Shown: positions 36,610 to 47,077 of the stretch, piece after piece
Layout of the letters: each line of letters opens with the position of its first letter
Numbering within the stretch: the first letter of the stretch is position 1
From: Actinomycetes bacterium
GTDB taxonomy: Bacteria > Actinomycetota > Acidimicrobiia > Acidimicrobiales > RAAP-2
Length of the DNA stretch: 64,000 bases
Assembly: GCA_021846325.1 (NCBI GenBank)
Contig: JAJZBX010000005.1
Span: 1-64,000, forward strand
Direction: 5' to 3'
Notes under the pieces: generated by a model
What the model saw: the letters and a program-made list of their open reading frames with translations, nothing else
What the model was told of the DNA's origin: nothing
The model's database searches: none
Translations under genes and position numbers: made by a program

Positions 36610-37632
36610 TCACACCCCGCCGAGACGAACGTCGCCGCGCAGCACTGACCCGGCGGCCACGCGCTCGTTGGCGCCCACCACGCACGTCGGTCCGAGTTGG
36701 GCGTACTCGCCGACGACGGCGTCGGGGCCAAGGATCGACCAGCGCACCTCGGCACCCGCTTCGACGACCGCCCCGGGCAGCAGCACCGCACGCTCCACGA
36801 TGGCACCGGGACCAACCCGGCACCCCCGGTCGATCACGGCGTTGACCAGCGTGGCGGACTCGCTGACGCGACTGGTGGCGTGAGCCCACGAACCGTCCAC
36901 GATGGAGGCGACGTTACGTCCGTCGCGGCCCTTGAGGATGTCAACGTTGGCCTGGAGATAGGCGTGGGGCGTGCCCGTGTCGAGCCAGTACGCGGCGTCG
37001 GCCATCGCGTACAGTTGACCGTCGGCCGCTAGGGACGGAAACGTCTCACGTTCGACGCTGACGCGCCCCGACGGTGCGATGCGGTCCAGCACCGCTGGCT
37101 CAAAGACGTAGGTGCCGGCGTTGATCAGGTTCGTCGGTGCCTCCTCGCGGGGCGGCTTCTCCACGAAGGCGAGCACGCGACCATCCGCCGTGGTTGACAC
37201 CACACCGAAGAGTGACGGGTCCACCACGGGGTGCAGGGCAATGGTCCCGAGGGCGTCGTGGCGTCGGTGAAAGTCGAGCAGAGCCGTCACGTTGAGGTCG
37301 GTGACGACGTCGCCGTTCACCACGACGAACGTGTCGGTGATGCCCGCCGAGAACGCCGCGTACCGGATGGCGCCCGCGGTGTCCAACGGCTCGGGTTCGA
37401 CCGCGTAGGTGACGTTGATCCCGGCGATGACGTCGTCGGGGTAGGCGGCAATGAACTGGTCCGGCAGGTACCCGAGCGACAGCACGACGTCGGTGACGCC
37501 GTGGCGGGCGAGGTTCTCGAGCGCGCACTCGATCATGGGCACGCCCACCAGGGGCAGCATCTGCTTAGGCGTCTCGTAGGTCAGTGGACGAAGGCGGGTG
37601 CCCATGCCGCCGACGAGGATGACGGCCTGCAA
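36610..37632 (-). CDS. Sugar-phosphate nucleotidyltransferase (ManC/GDP-mannose pyrophosphorylase-like)
   Basis: The 340-residue protein begins QAVILVGGMGTRLRPLT with the nucleotidyltransferase signature and ends in a left-handed beta-helix of hexapeptide repeats (from about 240). VNGDVVTD holds the metal-binding Asp, and the EKPPREEAP and INAGTYVFEP blocks resemble mannose-1-phosphate guanylyltransferases of the actinobacterial ManB/ManC sets. It should make GDP-mannose (or a similar NDP-sugar) from the product of the mutase at 18170. The start is TTG 37632, 1 base after the stop of the upstream gene, so it is coupled. Glucose- or other sugar specificity cannot be excluded. Confidence 0.82.
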   Translation of the reverse strand: MQAVILVGGMGTRLRPLTYETPKQMLPLVGVPMIECALENLARHGVTDVVLSLGYLPDQFIAAYPDDVIAGINVTYAVEPEPLDTAGAIRYAAFSAGITDTFVVVNGDVVTDLNVTALLDFHRRHDALGTIALHPVVDPSLFGVVSTTADGRVLAFVEKPPREEAPTNLINAGTYVFEPAVLDRIAPSGRVSVERETFPSLAADGQLYAMADAAYWLDTGTPHAYLQANVDILKGRDGRNVASIVDGSWAHATSRVSESATLVNAVIDRGCRVGPGAIVERAVLLPGAVVEAGAEVRWSILGPDAVVGEYAQLGPTCVVGANERVAAGSVLRGDVRLGGV

Positions 37633-37633
37633 G

Positions 37634-38467
37634 TTAGCCCTTCGGCGAGGTGGTCGTGGTCACCGACGTCGTCGTCGTCGTGGACGCGACCGTCGTTGTG
37701 GTCACGCCGGCCGTCGTGGGCGTCGTCGGCCGCTTCAAGGTCGTTGAGGTGACCGGCGTCGTGGTCGTGGTGGTGGTGGTCGGCGTCACCGCGGTCTTCA
37801 CCATCGCGTCGACGGTCACCTTGGGCGGCGAGGGTGGCGTCACGCCGCTCGGCAAGAAGGCCATGGTCACCCGTAGGTACTGGGAGAACTTGATCGTGCT
37901 GGGATCGGTCGTTACGGTCGGCGCCTTCTGGGCGATCGTCGTCCAGTAGGCGTACGAAACCTGACCAACCTTGCCCGCGTACTTAGACTTGACGGGGCAC
38001 CGGTCACCGTTGTGCAGGGTCGTCACCCCGCCTTTGACCGGGTAGCCGAGGGTCGTTGACGACGCCGTCAGTCCCGCGTACTCGCGCGTGAACTGAGCCA
38101 AGGTCGCGTTGTTGCCGGCGTCGGCCGACGACGCGGGACTGATCTTGATCACGTCGGCCGGCTGCACCGTGAAGCCTCCCGTGTACTTGGGATTCGTTGG
38201 AAGGAACGGCGCCGTCTGGCCACAGTTGTCAATCGATAGGGCCGCGTACCACGTGGTACCGATCGTGGGCGGCGTGGCCTTGGGACCAGCGCTGGGATTC
38301 TGGTACTCGTAGCGTGCCAACACCGTCGCGGCGAGGCCCAGCACGACGATCACGAACAGCGCCCCGTAGAAATTAGACGGCCGAGACTTCTTGTAGGACT
38401 TGCCGCCACCCGTCGAACCGACCCGGCTGACCCATTTACCCGCTGCGCTTTTAGCCACGGGGGCCAC
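37634..38467 (-). CDS. Membrane-anchored protein with Thr-rich tail, unknown function
   Basis: The 277-residue protein has a basic N-terminus (GGGKSYKKSRPS), one span at about 35-52, and an extracytoplasmic domain with two Cys (about 82 and 157) that could form a disulfide. From about residue 210 it is a low-complexity tail of Thr, Val, Ala and Pro. The same membrane-plus-tail layout occurs in actinobacterial proteins next to GDP-mannose genes, but I do not recognise a named family. The start GTG 38467 is favoured by position. It is immediately upstream of the nucleotidyltransferase gene with 1 base between them. Confidence 0.7.
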   Translation of the reverse strand: MAPVAKSAAGKWVSRVGSTGGGKSYKKSRPSNFYGALFVIVVLGLAATVLARYEYQNPSAGPKATPPTIGTTWYAALSIDNCGQTAPFLPTNPKYTGGFTVQPADVIKISPASSADAGNNATLAQFTREYAGLTASSTTLGYPVKGGVTTLHNGDRCPVKSKYAGKVGQVSYAYWTTIAQKAPTVTTDPSTIKFSQYLRVTMAFLPSGVTPPSPPKVTVDAMVKTAVTPTTTTTTTTPVTSTTLKRPTTPTTAGVTTTTVASTTTTTSVTTTTSPKG

Positions 38468-38499
38468 GCTACTAAAAATCTCGATGCGGACCGAGCGCG

Positions 38500-38573
38500 T
38501 AGGGGCGAAGGGACTCGAACCCTCACTGGAGGCGGTTTAAGCGCCCTGCCTCTGCCAATTGGGCTACGCCCCC
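38500..38573 (-). tRNA. tRNA with TAA anticodon (Leu), class I shape
   Basis: A 74-base cloverleaf with 7-bp acceptor stem (G1 pairs with U72), T8 A9, D-arm with GG, 5-bp anticodon stem, loop CTTAAAC, 5-base variable loop, and T-arm with TTCGAGT. The anticodon at 38537-38539 reads TAA, so it would read the Leu codon TTA. The discriminator base is A, as for tRNA-Leu, but the long variable arm expected of bacterial tRNA-Leu is missing. CCA is not encoded. It may be an unusual Leu tRNA or a non-functional or differently charged one. Confidence 0.75.
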
Positions 38574-38650
38574 GCGCGGTCGTGCCAGACACCGTAACGC
38601 ATCGGCGACAGCGCCGTCGATCATGAGCCGATCGCTCGCTACCGCCTGTC

Positions 38651-38656
38651 TAGGCT
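38651..38656 (+). promoter_or_regulatory. -10 box of the NlpC/P60 gene, leaderless type
   Basis: TAGGCT lies 6 bases before ATG 38663; no Shine-Dalgarno is present. Confidence 0.55.
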
Positions 38657-38662
38657 TAAGCA

Positions 38663-39823
38663 ATGAATTGGGTGCGCGGTCGGGTTGGGCCCTACGCGGT
38701 AGCTGGTCTGATGGCCGCGACCACGCTCGTCGCGTGGGCGTCGCCCGCCGCCGAAGCCGGCATTGCCCAAACGCGCGCCGAAATCGCCACCCTTTCGGCG
38801 AACCTCGCTCGCCAGCAGCGACTGAGCGAGACGACCGCCAACGCCTACGACGCCGCCCAGGTGGCCTTCGCGAACATCACCGTGAACGTGAAGAAGCTGC
38901 GAAGGCGCGAGACCCAAAAGCGCGCCGCGATCGCCGCGACCTCGACCGAGCTCGTCCACGCCGTCGTGCGCGCCTACGTGCTCGGCTCGGCCCTCAACCA
39001 GGCGATCGCCCTCTTCACCCAGCCCGTCACCTCGAGCGACGCCCGCACCGTCCTGGAGAATCGCGCGATTGGCGACCTCGCGTCGATCCGGCAACGCTAC
39101 GAGCACGAGAAGCGCTCGCTGGACTCGACCATCGCCCAGGTCGCCGCCCAGCGTTCACGCGCTCACTTTCAAGAGAACACGATGCGGGCCCTGCTCGCCC
39201 AGAACGTCCGCAATGAAAATTCGACGCGGGCGACGCTGACCATTGTCACCCAGTCATTGAAGAAGCAGATCATCAGCTACGAGGTGCAGGCGGGAGCCGC
39301 GGCGGCGCGCTCGCGCGACGTCACCGCCCAGCAGTCGGCCGTCGCGGCGGCCGCGGCGGTGGGTGGCCAGCCGGCCGCCAACCTCGTGCTCGCGGCGATC
39401 CAGGCCGCGACGCCACCGATCATCACGGGCGGAACGGCCGGTTCCGCAGCCGGGCGAAAAGCGCTGGCGGCCGCAATATCCCAGATCGGGGTTCCCTACG
39501 TGTGGGGCGGCGAGACCCCGGGACGAGGATTCGACTGCTCGGGACTCGTCCAGTGGGCGTGGGCGCAAGCCGGCTACCAGATTCCGCGAACCACCGAGGT
39601 GCAGTGGCCCGCCCTGCACCACGTTCCGCTCACCCAGCTCCAGCCCGGCGATTTGCTCTTCTACTGGAACCTGGACGGGGACCACCTCGTCGACCACGTC
39701 GTGATGTACGCCGGGAGCGGTCCGTGGGGAACCAACACGATCATCGCCGCCGCCAGCGCGGGCACCCGGATCAGCTTCGCTCCGCTCTTCACCTTTGGGC
39801 TCGTCGGTGCCGCCCGACCGTAG
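38663..39823 (+). CDS. NlpC/P60 peptidoglycan endopeptidase with coiled-coil N-terminus
   Basis: The 386-residue protein has a signal peptide (about 1-31), a long coiled-coil region up to about 230 resembling RipA-type actinobacterial endopeptidases, an Ala-rich linker, and a C-terminal NlpC/P60 domain. The catalytic Cys is C292 in FDCSGLVQWA, with His in VDHVVMYAG and the third residue further on. It should cleave D-Glu-meso-DAP bonds in wall stem peptides during growth or division. Its coiled coil may auto-inhibit or bind FtsEX. It overlaps the next gene by 17 bases. No cyclic-di-AMP riboswitch leader is present because the mRNA appears leaderless. Confidence 0.9.
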   Translation: MNWVRGRVGPYAVAGLMAATTLVAWASPAAEAGIAQTRAEIATLSANLARQQRLSETTANAYDAAQVAFANITVNVKKLRRRETQKRAAIAATSTELVHAVVRAYVLGSALNQAIALFTQPVTSSDARTVLENRAIGDLASIRQRYEHEKRSLDSTIAQVAAQRSRAHFQENTMRALLAQNVRNENSTRATLTIVTQSLKKQIISYEVQAGAAAARSRDVTAQQSAVAAAAAVGGQPAANLVLAAIQAATPPIITGGTAGSAAGRKALAAAISQIGVPYVWGGETPGRGFDCSGLVQWAWAQAGYQIPRTTEVQWPALHHVPLTQLQPGDLLFYWNLDGDHLVDHVVMYAGSGPWGTNTIIAAASAGTRISFAPLFTFGLVGAARP

Positions 39824-40757
39824 TGACGACGTCACGACGTCGATCATCATTCCGGCCCACAATGAGGCGCCACGACTGCGCCGGGGCTTCGACCGGCTCG
39901 CGCCGGTACTCGACCAGCTCGACGTGGCCCACCTCGAGTTCGTCGTCATCGACGACGGTTCGTCGGATGACACGGCGCGAGTCGCGCAGCGCCTGTACAG
40001 CGAGGTGGCCCTGACCCGGGTGGTGCGCCAACCAGTCAACCGCGGCAAGGGCGCGGCCGTGCGCCTCGGGGTGGCGGTGGCTCGAGGGGATCGGATCCTC
40101 ACCGTGGACGCCGACATGGCGATTGACCCTGACCACTACCCCGCGATGCTCGATGGGCTCGCCGACGCCGACATCGTGCCGGGCGCGCGCGGCGTTAACG
40201 GTCGCATTCGCTACGGGTCGCGCACGCGAACAATGGCCGGTCGCGTTTTCAACCACCTGGTACGTCACTACACGGGGGTGACCCTCGTCGACACCCAATG
40301 CGGGGCGAAGGCGCTTCGTCGCGCGCCGGCCCGGCTCATCGCACTGCTGGCCACGGTCAACGGCTTTAGCTACGACGCCGAGCTCTTCTTGCTCGCGGGC
40401 CGCCTCGGCCTCTCGGTCGCCCCGTACGCGGTGACCTGGGAGGACGTCGCCGGGTCCTCGGTGCACCTGAAGTCCGCCCCGCTGGCCATGATCGCGGACC
40501 TGCGCGCACTGCGAGCCACGCGATACGAGCTTCCGGTCGTCGAAATCGACGGTGACGTTGACGTTGAGTCCCTCGGCGCGGTGGTTCGAGGCGCGCGGTT
40601 GCTCGGCGTCGTGGCGGCACGGGGCGCAACCGACACGCTCGTGGTGGTGGCCCGCGACGCCGCCGTCGGCGCGACGGCCGTCGCGGCGGCCTTCAACGGC
40701 GCGCTTCGCACCGCGGGCGTCGAGGAGCTCGCGGGCCGACGCCTGCGAGCCGTCTAG
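39807..40757 (+). CDS. GT2, dolichyl-phosphate sugar synthase-like
   Basis: The 316-residue protein opens with TSIIIPAHNEAPRLRRGFD, has FVVIDDGSSDDTA, the metal-binding VDADMAIDP (DxD) and VDTQCGAKALRR (acceptor-side Gln-Cys-Gly) that are typical of polyprenyl-phosphate glucosyl/mannosyl synthases. It probably attaches a sugar to polyprenyl phosphate for later use by membrane glycosyltransferases. A C-terminal region of about 80 residues has no span, unlike GtrB, so membrane binding may be peripheral. GTG 39807 is preferred over TTG 39795; it overlaps the NlpC/P60 gene by 17 bases. It ends 4 bases into the convergent GNAT gene. Confidence 0.85.
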   Translation: MPPDRSDDVTTSIIIPAHNEAPRLRRGFDRLAPVLDQLDVAHLEFVVIDDGSSDDTARVAQRLYSEVALTRVVRQPVNRGKGAAVRLGVAVARGDRILTVDADMAIDPDHYPAMLDGLADADIVPGARGVNGRIRYGSRTRTMAGRVFNHLVRHYTGVTLVDTQCGAKALRRAPARLIALLATVNGFSYDAELFLLAGRLGLSVAPYAVTWEDVAGSSVHLKSAPLAMIADLRALRATRYELPVVEIDGDVDVESLGAVVRGARLLGVVAARGATDTLVVVARDAAVGATAVAAAFNGALRTAGVEELAGRRLRAV

Positions 40758-41386
40758 TTCGATCGAGGCAACAGCCAGTCCGCCACGAGTTGGGGGGCTC
40801 GATCGGACCACTCCTCGGCGGTGATCGCGTAGCGACCGTGGTCCTCCCAGGCGCCGTCGATCTCGAGGTAGCGCTCCGCGACGCCTTCGAAACGGAGCCC
40901 CAGCTTTTCGACCACGCGGCGCGACGCCCCGTTTCGCGGAATGATGTTGACCTCAATGCGGTGCAGGCGCAGCGTCTCGAAGGCGTACTGCAAGACGACG
41001 ACCACGGCTTCGGGCATTAGCCCACGACCCGCGACGGCTTCGTCGATCCAGTAGCCGACGAACGCCGACTGGAGCGGGCCGCGCTGAATCGAGGAGAGCG
41101 TCAACTCCCCCACGAAGCGGCCCTCGTAGAAAATGCCGAAGCCGTACCCACTACCGAGCTGGCGCTCGCGCTCGCGCAGCGCGCAGCGATTCTCGAAACT
41201 GCGTCGATCCTCGGCCAGGTGCGACGCGTGCGCCGACCTCGGCTCCCATTTCACAAGCCAGTCGTGGCAACGCGTGCGCACGTCGGACCACCCGTCGAAG
41301 TCGGCTTCGGTCAGGGTGCGCAGCACCACGCGCCGGCCGTGCAGGTTCACCGACGAGTAGATCGCCCCGCGCGCCGTCATCGCCAC
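40754..41386 (-). CDS. RimJ/RimL-type GNAT acetyltransferase
   Basis: The 210-residue GNAT protein has the RimJ pattern: VNLHGRRVVLRTLTEADFDGW, FVGELTLSSIQ, and the acetyl-CoA pyrophosphate loop in AVAGRGLMPEAV (Gly-rich Q/RxxGxG/A equivalent), followed by NIIPRNGASRRVVEKLG. RimJ/RimL enzymes acetylate N-termini of ribosomal or other proteins; some members modify antibiotics. It is alone on its strand between convergent GT2 and the ppx gene, with 40 bp to the latter. Start ATG 41386 or the in-frame ATG two codons later. Confidence 0.85.
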   Translation of the reverse strand: MAMTARGAIYSSVNLHGRRVVLRTLTEADFDGWSDVRTRCHDWLVKWEPRSAHASHLAEDRRSFENRCALRERERQLGSGYGFGIFYEGRFVGELTLSSIQRGPLQSAFVGYWIDEAVAGRGLMPEAVVVVLQYAFETLRLHRIEVNIIPRNGASRRVVEKLGLRFEGVAERYLEIDGAWEDHGRYAITAEEWSDRAPQLVADWLLPRSN

Positions 41387-41426
41387 TCCACCCCACCATC
41401 GTGGCAGGTTCGAGCGCCTCGACCGT

Positions 41427-42347
41427 TCACCGGCGAAGCGCGGCCGCGACGCCGTCGAGGATGTCGCTCTCGGAGCTCAACAACTCACCGGCGCCTAGGC
41501 GCCCCATCACGGCGTCGAGCACCATCAGGCCCCCAACCAGCACGTCCTCGCGCCCCACCACCATGCCGGGGTGCGCCAGCCGTTGCTCGGGCGACTCACG
41601 CGCGAGGCGGTCGCGCCACGTCGTCACCGCGCGCCGCGTGAGTCGATGGTGGTGCACGACGGACCGGTCGTACTCGGCCAGACCGACTTCGAGTTGCACG
41701 AGGGTCGCCACCGTGCCGGCCAGGCCCAGCAGGCGAACCCCGCCGACCAGGGACGACCAGACCGGATCGCGTGCGAAGACCTCGTCGAGGGCGAGGTCAA
41801 TCATTCGCTGCGCCGCGACGCGCCCTTCGGCGCTGACGACGCCGGTGCCGAGCGCCCGCTCCGTCACTCGGACACAGCCCAGCTGCATAGACGCCGCGTG
41901 CAGCACGCCGTCCGGCCGGGCCGCCAGCTCGGTACTGCCACCGCCCACGTCGACGATGACGGTCGTGCCCACGTCGGCAACGAGGTCACCGGTGGCGCCG
42001 TCAAAGGAGTACGAGGCCTCCTCGTCGCCGTCGAGCACCCGCACGTCGAGGCCCGTACGGGCGCGAGCGTGCGCCACGAACTCGTCGCGGTTGGCGGCGT
42101 CGCGCACGGCGGACGTGGCAACCACGATGCCCCGCCGCGCACCGAGACGCCGCGCGATCACGCGGTACTCGTCCAGCACGCTCATGGTTCGCTCCACCGC
42201 GTCAAGCGCCAGTCGCCCGGTCGAGTCGACCCCGGCACTGAGCCGCGTGATGCGCGCGTCGCGCGCCAGCGTGACCCCGGTCCCGTCGTCGACGAGCAGA
42301 CGCGTCGAGTTCGAACCGCAATCGATCACGGCGAGCGGTTCAGTCAC
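41427..42347 (-). CDS. ppx: Exopolyphosphatase/GppA family protein
   Basis: The 306-residue single-module protein has the ASKHA fold: AVIDCGSNSTRLLV (phosphate 1), a second-domain VIVDVGGGSTELA (phosphate 2), GDEEASYSFDG with catalytic Glu equivalents, and AGTVATLVQLEV. It hydrolyses polyphosphate or pppGpp. The short form is typical of actinobacterial Ppx. GTG 42347 gives an 8-base overlap with the DUF501 gene; GTG 42359 is the alternative. It ends the housekeeping run eno-divIC-DUF501-ppx. PPK2 at 14331 makes the opposite reaction. Confidence 0.9.
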   Translation of the reverse strand: MTEPLAVIDCGSNSTRLLVDDGTGVTLARDARITRLSAGVDSTGRLALDAVERTMSVLDEYRVIARRLGARRGIVVATSAVRDAANRDEFVAHARARTGLDVRVLDGDEEASYSFDGATGDLVADVGTTVIVDVGGGSTELAARPDGVLHAASMQLGCVRVTERALGTGVVSAEGRVAAQRMIDLALDEVFARDPVWSSLVGGVRLLGLAGTVATLVQLEVGLAEYDRSVVHHHRLTRRAVTTWRDRLARESPEQRLAHPGMVVGREDVLVGGLMVLDAVMGRLGAGELLSSESDILDGVAAALRR

Positions 42348-42821
42348 GGACCCGTTCACGTCGCGTGGGGGGCACGTCGATGGCCGACGCGACCAGGGCA
42401 CCAACGGGGTCGTCCCCGCTCGCCAGATAGTTGGCCAGGTGCGCGTGCAGGCACTTCACGCCGGTGCGCGTCCCGCCGACCCCGCCGCTGGGCGCGGTTG
42501 CCTCAACCAGCACCGTCGCCTCACCGCGGCGCGCGGCGTAGCGACCGTGGGCGGCCGCCAACTCGTCGGGGTCCACCATCGCCTCGAAGCGGTGCACGCC
42601 GCCGGCACCTTCCAATCGACTCACGGCGTCACGCACCTCAGCATCAACGAGCCAGTACAACGTCGGCATCGGCGTGCCGTCTCGCAGGTGCGGCTCGTTC
42701 TCGATGACGACCGGACGCCCGTCGAGGCGACGCACGACGACGGCGAATCGCCCGGCTAGTGCACGTCCGACGAGAGTCTCGACCGCGATCTGGTCCTCGG
42801 GTGATGCGTCGCGAAATGTGC

Positions 42822-42825
<4 letters not shown>
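42340..42825 (-). CDS. DUF501 family protein
   Basis: The 161-residue protein shows the DUF501 sequence pattern: FAVVVRRLDGRPVVIENEPHLRDGTPMPTLYWL, GGVHRFEAMV and a CLHAHLANYLASGDDPVG block with Cys-x-His-x-His, which may bind a metal. Function is unknown, but it stands between divIC and ppx in most actinobacteria. Start is TTG 42825: it overlaps the DivIC stop as TTGA and removes a long out-of-frame extension. Confident in family, not in role. Confidence 0.85.
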
Positions 42826-44589
<1,764 letters not shown>

Positions 44590-45978
44590 CTACTGCTCGT
44601 CGGAATCGCCCCCGACGCTCGACTCGCGAGCCCGAGCCTCATCGGCGACCCGACGCGCACGCTCGCGCAACAACCCCTCGAGGTCAACGTCCGCGACGTA
44701 CGCGGCGCGCGCCAGCGCCTCGATGGCGTCGGCCCACCAGTGCGGTGCGGCGCTCGTCGGCTCGTCGGTGTCGCTCAACGAGGTCGCCAGCGCGCCCAGG
44801 CGACCGGCCAACGCCTCGAGGGTCGCGCGGTGATCCGCGCCAGCGCGAACCAGGGCCGACGTCTGGCGAAGCACCTTGGCGTAGAGGGCGAGAGCCGGCA
44901 GCTGCCAGGCCACGCCGTCGAGCGCCGAGCCGCGTCCCTTTTCGGTACGTTTCCACCCCTCCCAGCGGTTGGCCACGTCATCAGCCCCACTCACCGTGAG
45001 CTCACCAAAGACGTGCGGGTGACGTCCGATCAGTTTGGTGCGCACCTCGTCGGCAATCGTCGTGAGGTTGAACCGCGCGAGCTCGTCGCCGAGCTCGGCG
45101 TGAAAGACCACTTGGAACAGCACATCGCCGAGCTCTTCGACCACGTGGGCGATCAACTCGCGCGACGGATCGGGCTCGGCTTGGACGAGGTGTTCCAGCG
45201 CGTCGATGGCCTCATAGGACTCCTCGAGCAGGTGACGCGTGAGCGACGCGTGGGTCTGCTCTTGATCCCAGGGACAGGACCGACGAAGCGTGTGCGCCAG
45301 TGCGGTCAGGTCGTCGATCGCCGCGCCCGCGCTACGAACGTCCTCGATCCACAGCGAGGTGAGGTGGTCGGCGGGAAACGCCGCCAGCTCGCGCGCGGTG
45401 CGCACCGCGACCACCTGATCCTCGAGGCCCAGATGGTGCAAGACCGTCACCGCCGTGGTGGGCTCGACGCGGTCGGCGACGACAGCGAGCACCGCGGGCG
45501 AGTAGGCCTGCAGGACGAGTAGCGGCCCGCGGCCCGCGAAGGACGCCTGGTCACCCAGGGCGTCGACGATGCGCAGCCCAGCCGCCATCGGGTCACGGCC
45601 GAGTACCGCGCAGGCGGCGTCGATGACTGACACGGCCGGTTCGCAGATCACCCTCACGCTACGCTCAGCGAGCAGCAGCTCGACCGTGCGCTCGGCCACG
45701 ACCGGCGAGCCCGGCACCGCGTAAACGACCTCACCGTCGAGTTCGGTGGCCAGGCGAACCAGGTCATCGGTGATTCGCCGGTAGAGCACCTCAAAGGACG
45801 GCGCGTCCTCGTACCAGTCGTCGTAGCTGACGACGTCGGCGAACGAGTCCGCGGCGCGATGCCGACGCGTGCGCAGGCGCGCGACGGGTGATTCACTGAT
45901 GAGCCGTCGTGCGCGCGCCGTGAGCAACTCGGGGTCACCCGGTCCGAGGCCGACGACCCGGACGGTCGGGTTGCTCAC
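44590..45978 (-). CDS. mazG: MazG with N-terminal tetrapyrrole-methylase-like domain
   Basis: The 462-residue protein has an N-terminal SAM-dependent methylase-like domain (VRVVGLGPGDPELLT, VVYAVPGSPVVAERTV) and C-terminal MazG NTP pyrophosphohydrolase repeats (CPWDQEQTHASLTRHLLEESYEAIDAL with the ExxE12-28ExxD metal motif, ELGDVLFQVVFHAEL). The fusion resembles YabN of Bacillus. The MazG part removes non-canonical NTPs; the methylase-like part may be a substrate-binding relic. GTG 45978 overlaps the upstream stop as GTGA and sets the start; longer frames are spurious. The C-terminal tail is acidic. Confidence 0.9.
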   Translation of the reverse strand: MSNPTVRVVGLGPGDPELLTARARRLISESPVARLRTRRHRAADSFADVVSYDDWYEDAPSFEVLYRRITDDLVRLATELDGEVVYAVPGSPVVAERTVELLLAERSVRVICEPAVSVIDAACAVLGRDPMAAGLRIVDALGDQASFAGRGPLLVLQAYSPAVLAVVADRVEPTTAVTVLHHLGLEDQVVAVRTARELAAFPADHLTSLWIEDVRSAGAAIDDLTALAHTLRRSCPWDQEQTHASLTRHLLEESYEAIDALEHLVQAEPDPSRELIAHVVEELGDVLFQVVFHAELGDELARFNLTTIADEVRTKLIGRHPHVFGELTVSGADDVANRWEGWKRTEKGRGSALDGVAWQLPALALYAKVLRQTSALVRAGADHRATLEALAGRLGALATSLSDTDEPTSAAPHWWADAIEALARAAYVADVDLEGLLRERARRVADEARARESSVGGDSDEQ

Positions 45979-47057
45979 TGATAGGTCAACGCGCTGGGGG
46001 CGCTCAACGTCGACGCCCCCGTGACGTCGGACGTCGACGGCAACGCGGGCGCAAAGACCGACAGCCCATTGGCGCCGAGGCCCCATCGCCCAAAGGCCGG
46101 ATCAACGGCGACCGCGGCACGGTTGAGGATCGTGTTCTTCACCGTGTTGGCCGAACTCGCGTTCAGCGTGCGGACGTCGGCGAGCACCAGGGCCTCGGCC
46201 TGCGCGAAGGGTGTCGCGGTGCGCCTCGTGGCCGCGACGTACAGCCCATAAACCGTGCCGTTCTGATTGGCCGACAGTGGTGTCGTAGAGAACCGGTTCA
46301 TCGGGGTCGTACCCAGGTCGGCGCGCACCCCCGCGTAGTACGGCGACGATGGACCAAAGCATCCGTAGGCACCGCCGCGCGCCGCCGACGCGTCGACGGA
46401 GAACTTCTTGGCCAGTTCGGCGACGGTGGAGCCCGTGGACTGGGCCGCGGTGAAGGCCCGGATCGATGACGTTGGCACCAGGGCGATGCTCACGCAGATC
46501 GTGTCGAAGGCCGATCGGTGCGAGTCGAAGTAGGTCCGCAACGACGCCGTGGTGAGCGGGATAGTGGAGTTGAGCCGGCTCACGAGATAGAGCGACTCCG
46601 CCTGGGCGATCACCTCGGCGTTGCGCATCGCCGTGGGCATCGCGGCGAGCGCCTGGGCGGGGCTGCCGGGGCAGTGCAGCGAGTTGGCGGCGGCGGCCTG
46701 GTTCATCTCGAACTCGAGCGATGCCTCGGCCTTAAGCAGGTCCGACCCCGGCCGATAGTGCAACTGATCCCTCGCGTACTGGTCGATCGCCAGTCCCTGA
46801 ATCCGCAGGTTCGCCCACGCGGCGGCGCCCGACGCCGCCATCGTCGAACTACCGCCGCCGGCGCTGTAGCTCGCCGGCGCAATGGCGGTGAGGTAGCACT
46901 GGAGGGTCGGCGACGACGCGATCGCGGTCAGCTCGGCGCGCAGCTCCTGGTTCGAAACACTGAGGCCGTTCACACTCACGCCCGACGAGACGCTCGAGCG
47001 ACCCACCAGCACGGCAACGACGAGGACGATAACGAAGAAGGCAGCGATGCGACGCAC
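45975..47057 (-). CDS. SurA/PrsA-like secreted foldase, degenerate PPIase
   Basis: The 360-residue protein has an N-terminal hydrophobic anchor or signal (about 4-20), a SurA-N-like helical region (VNGLSVSNQELRAELTAIA, later LKAEASLEFEMNQ) and a C-terminal parvulin-like segment (VSIALVPTSSIRAF to FSTTPL). Position before mazG, next to mfd, matches actinobacterial SurA-like proteins. The parvulin part is short and lacks the usual Met-His-Asp active-site block that I can identify, so it is likely a chaperone, not an isomerase. GTG 47057 has a -10 box 6 bases upstream. Cys 54 and others may form a disulfide. Confidence 0.7.
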   Translation of the reverse strand: MRRIAAFFVIVLVVAVLVGRSSVSSGVSVNGLSVSNQELRAELTAIASSPTLQCYLTAIAPASYSAGGGSSTMAASGAAAWANLRIQGLAIDQYARDQLHYRPGSDLLKAEASLEFEMNQAAAANSLHCPGSPAQALAAMPTAMRNAEVIAQAESLYLVSRLNSTIPLTTASLRTYFDSHRSAFDTICVSIALVPTSSIRAFTAAQSTGSTVAELAKKFSVDASAARGGAYGCFGPSSPYYAGVRADLGTTPMNRFSTTPLSANQNGTVYGLYVAATRRTATPFAQAEALVLADVRTLNASSANTVKNTILNRAAVAVDPAFGRWGLGANGLSVFAPALPSTSDVTGASTLSAPSALTYQ

Positions 47058-47063
47058 CCCGAT

Positions 47064-47069
47064 AGCCTA
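47064..47069 (-). promoter_or_regulatory. -10 box of the SurA-like gene, leaderless type
   Basis: On the minus strand TAGGCT ends 6 bases before GTG 47057; it lies in the 20-bp gap after mfd, so the downstream genes can be transcribed apart from mfd. Confidence 0.5.
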
Positions 47070-47077
47070 CCGACTGG

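Noticed and set aside
37650..37830. Repetitive GTC/GTG-rich stretch as a possible satellite or CRISPR-like repeat
   Set aside because: It encodes the Thr-rich tail of the protein at 37634-38467 and has no fixed repeat-spacer period.
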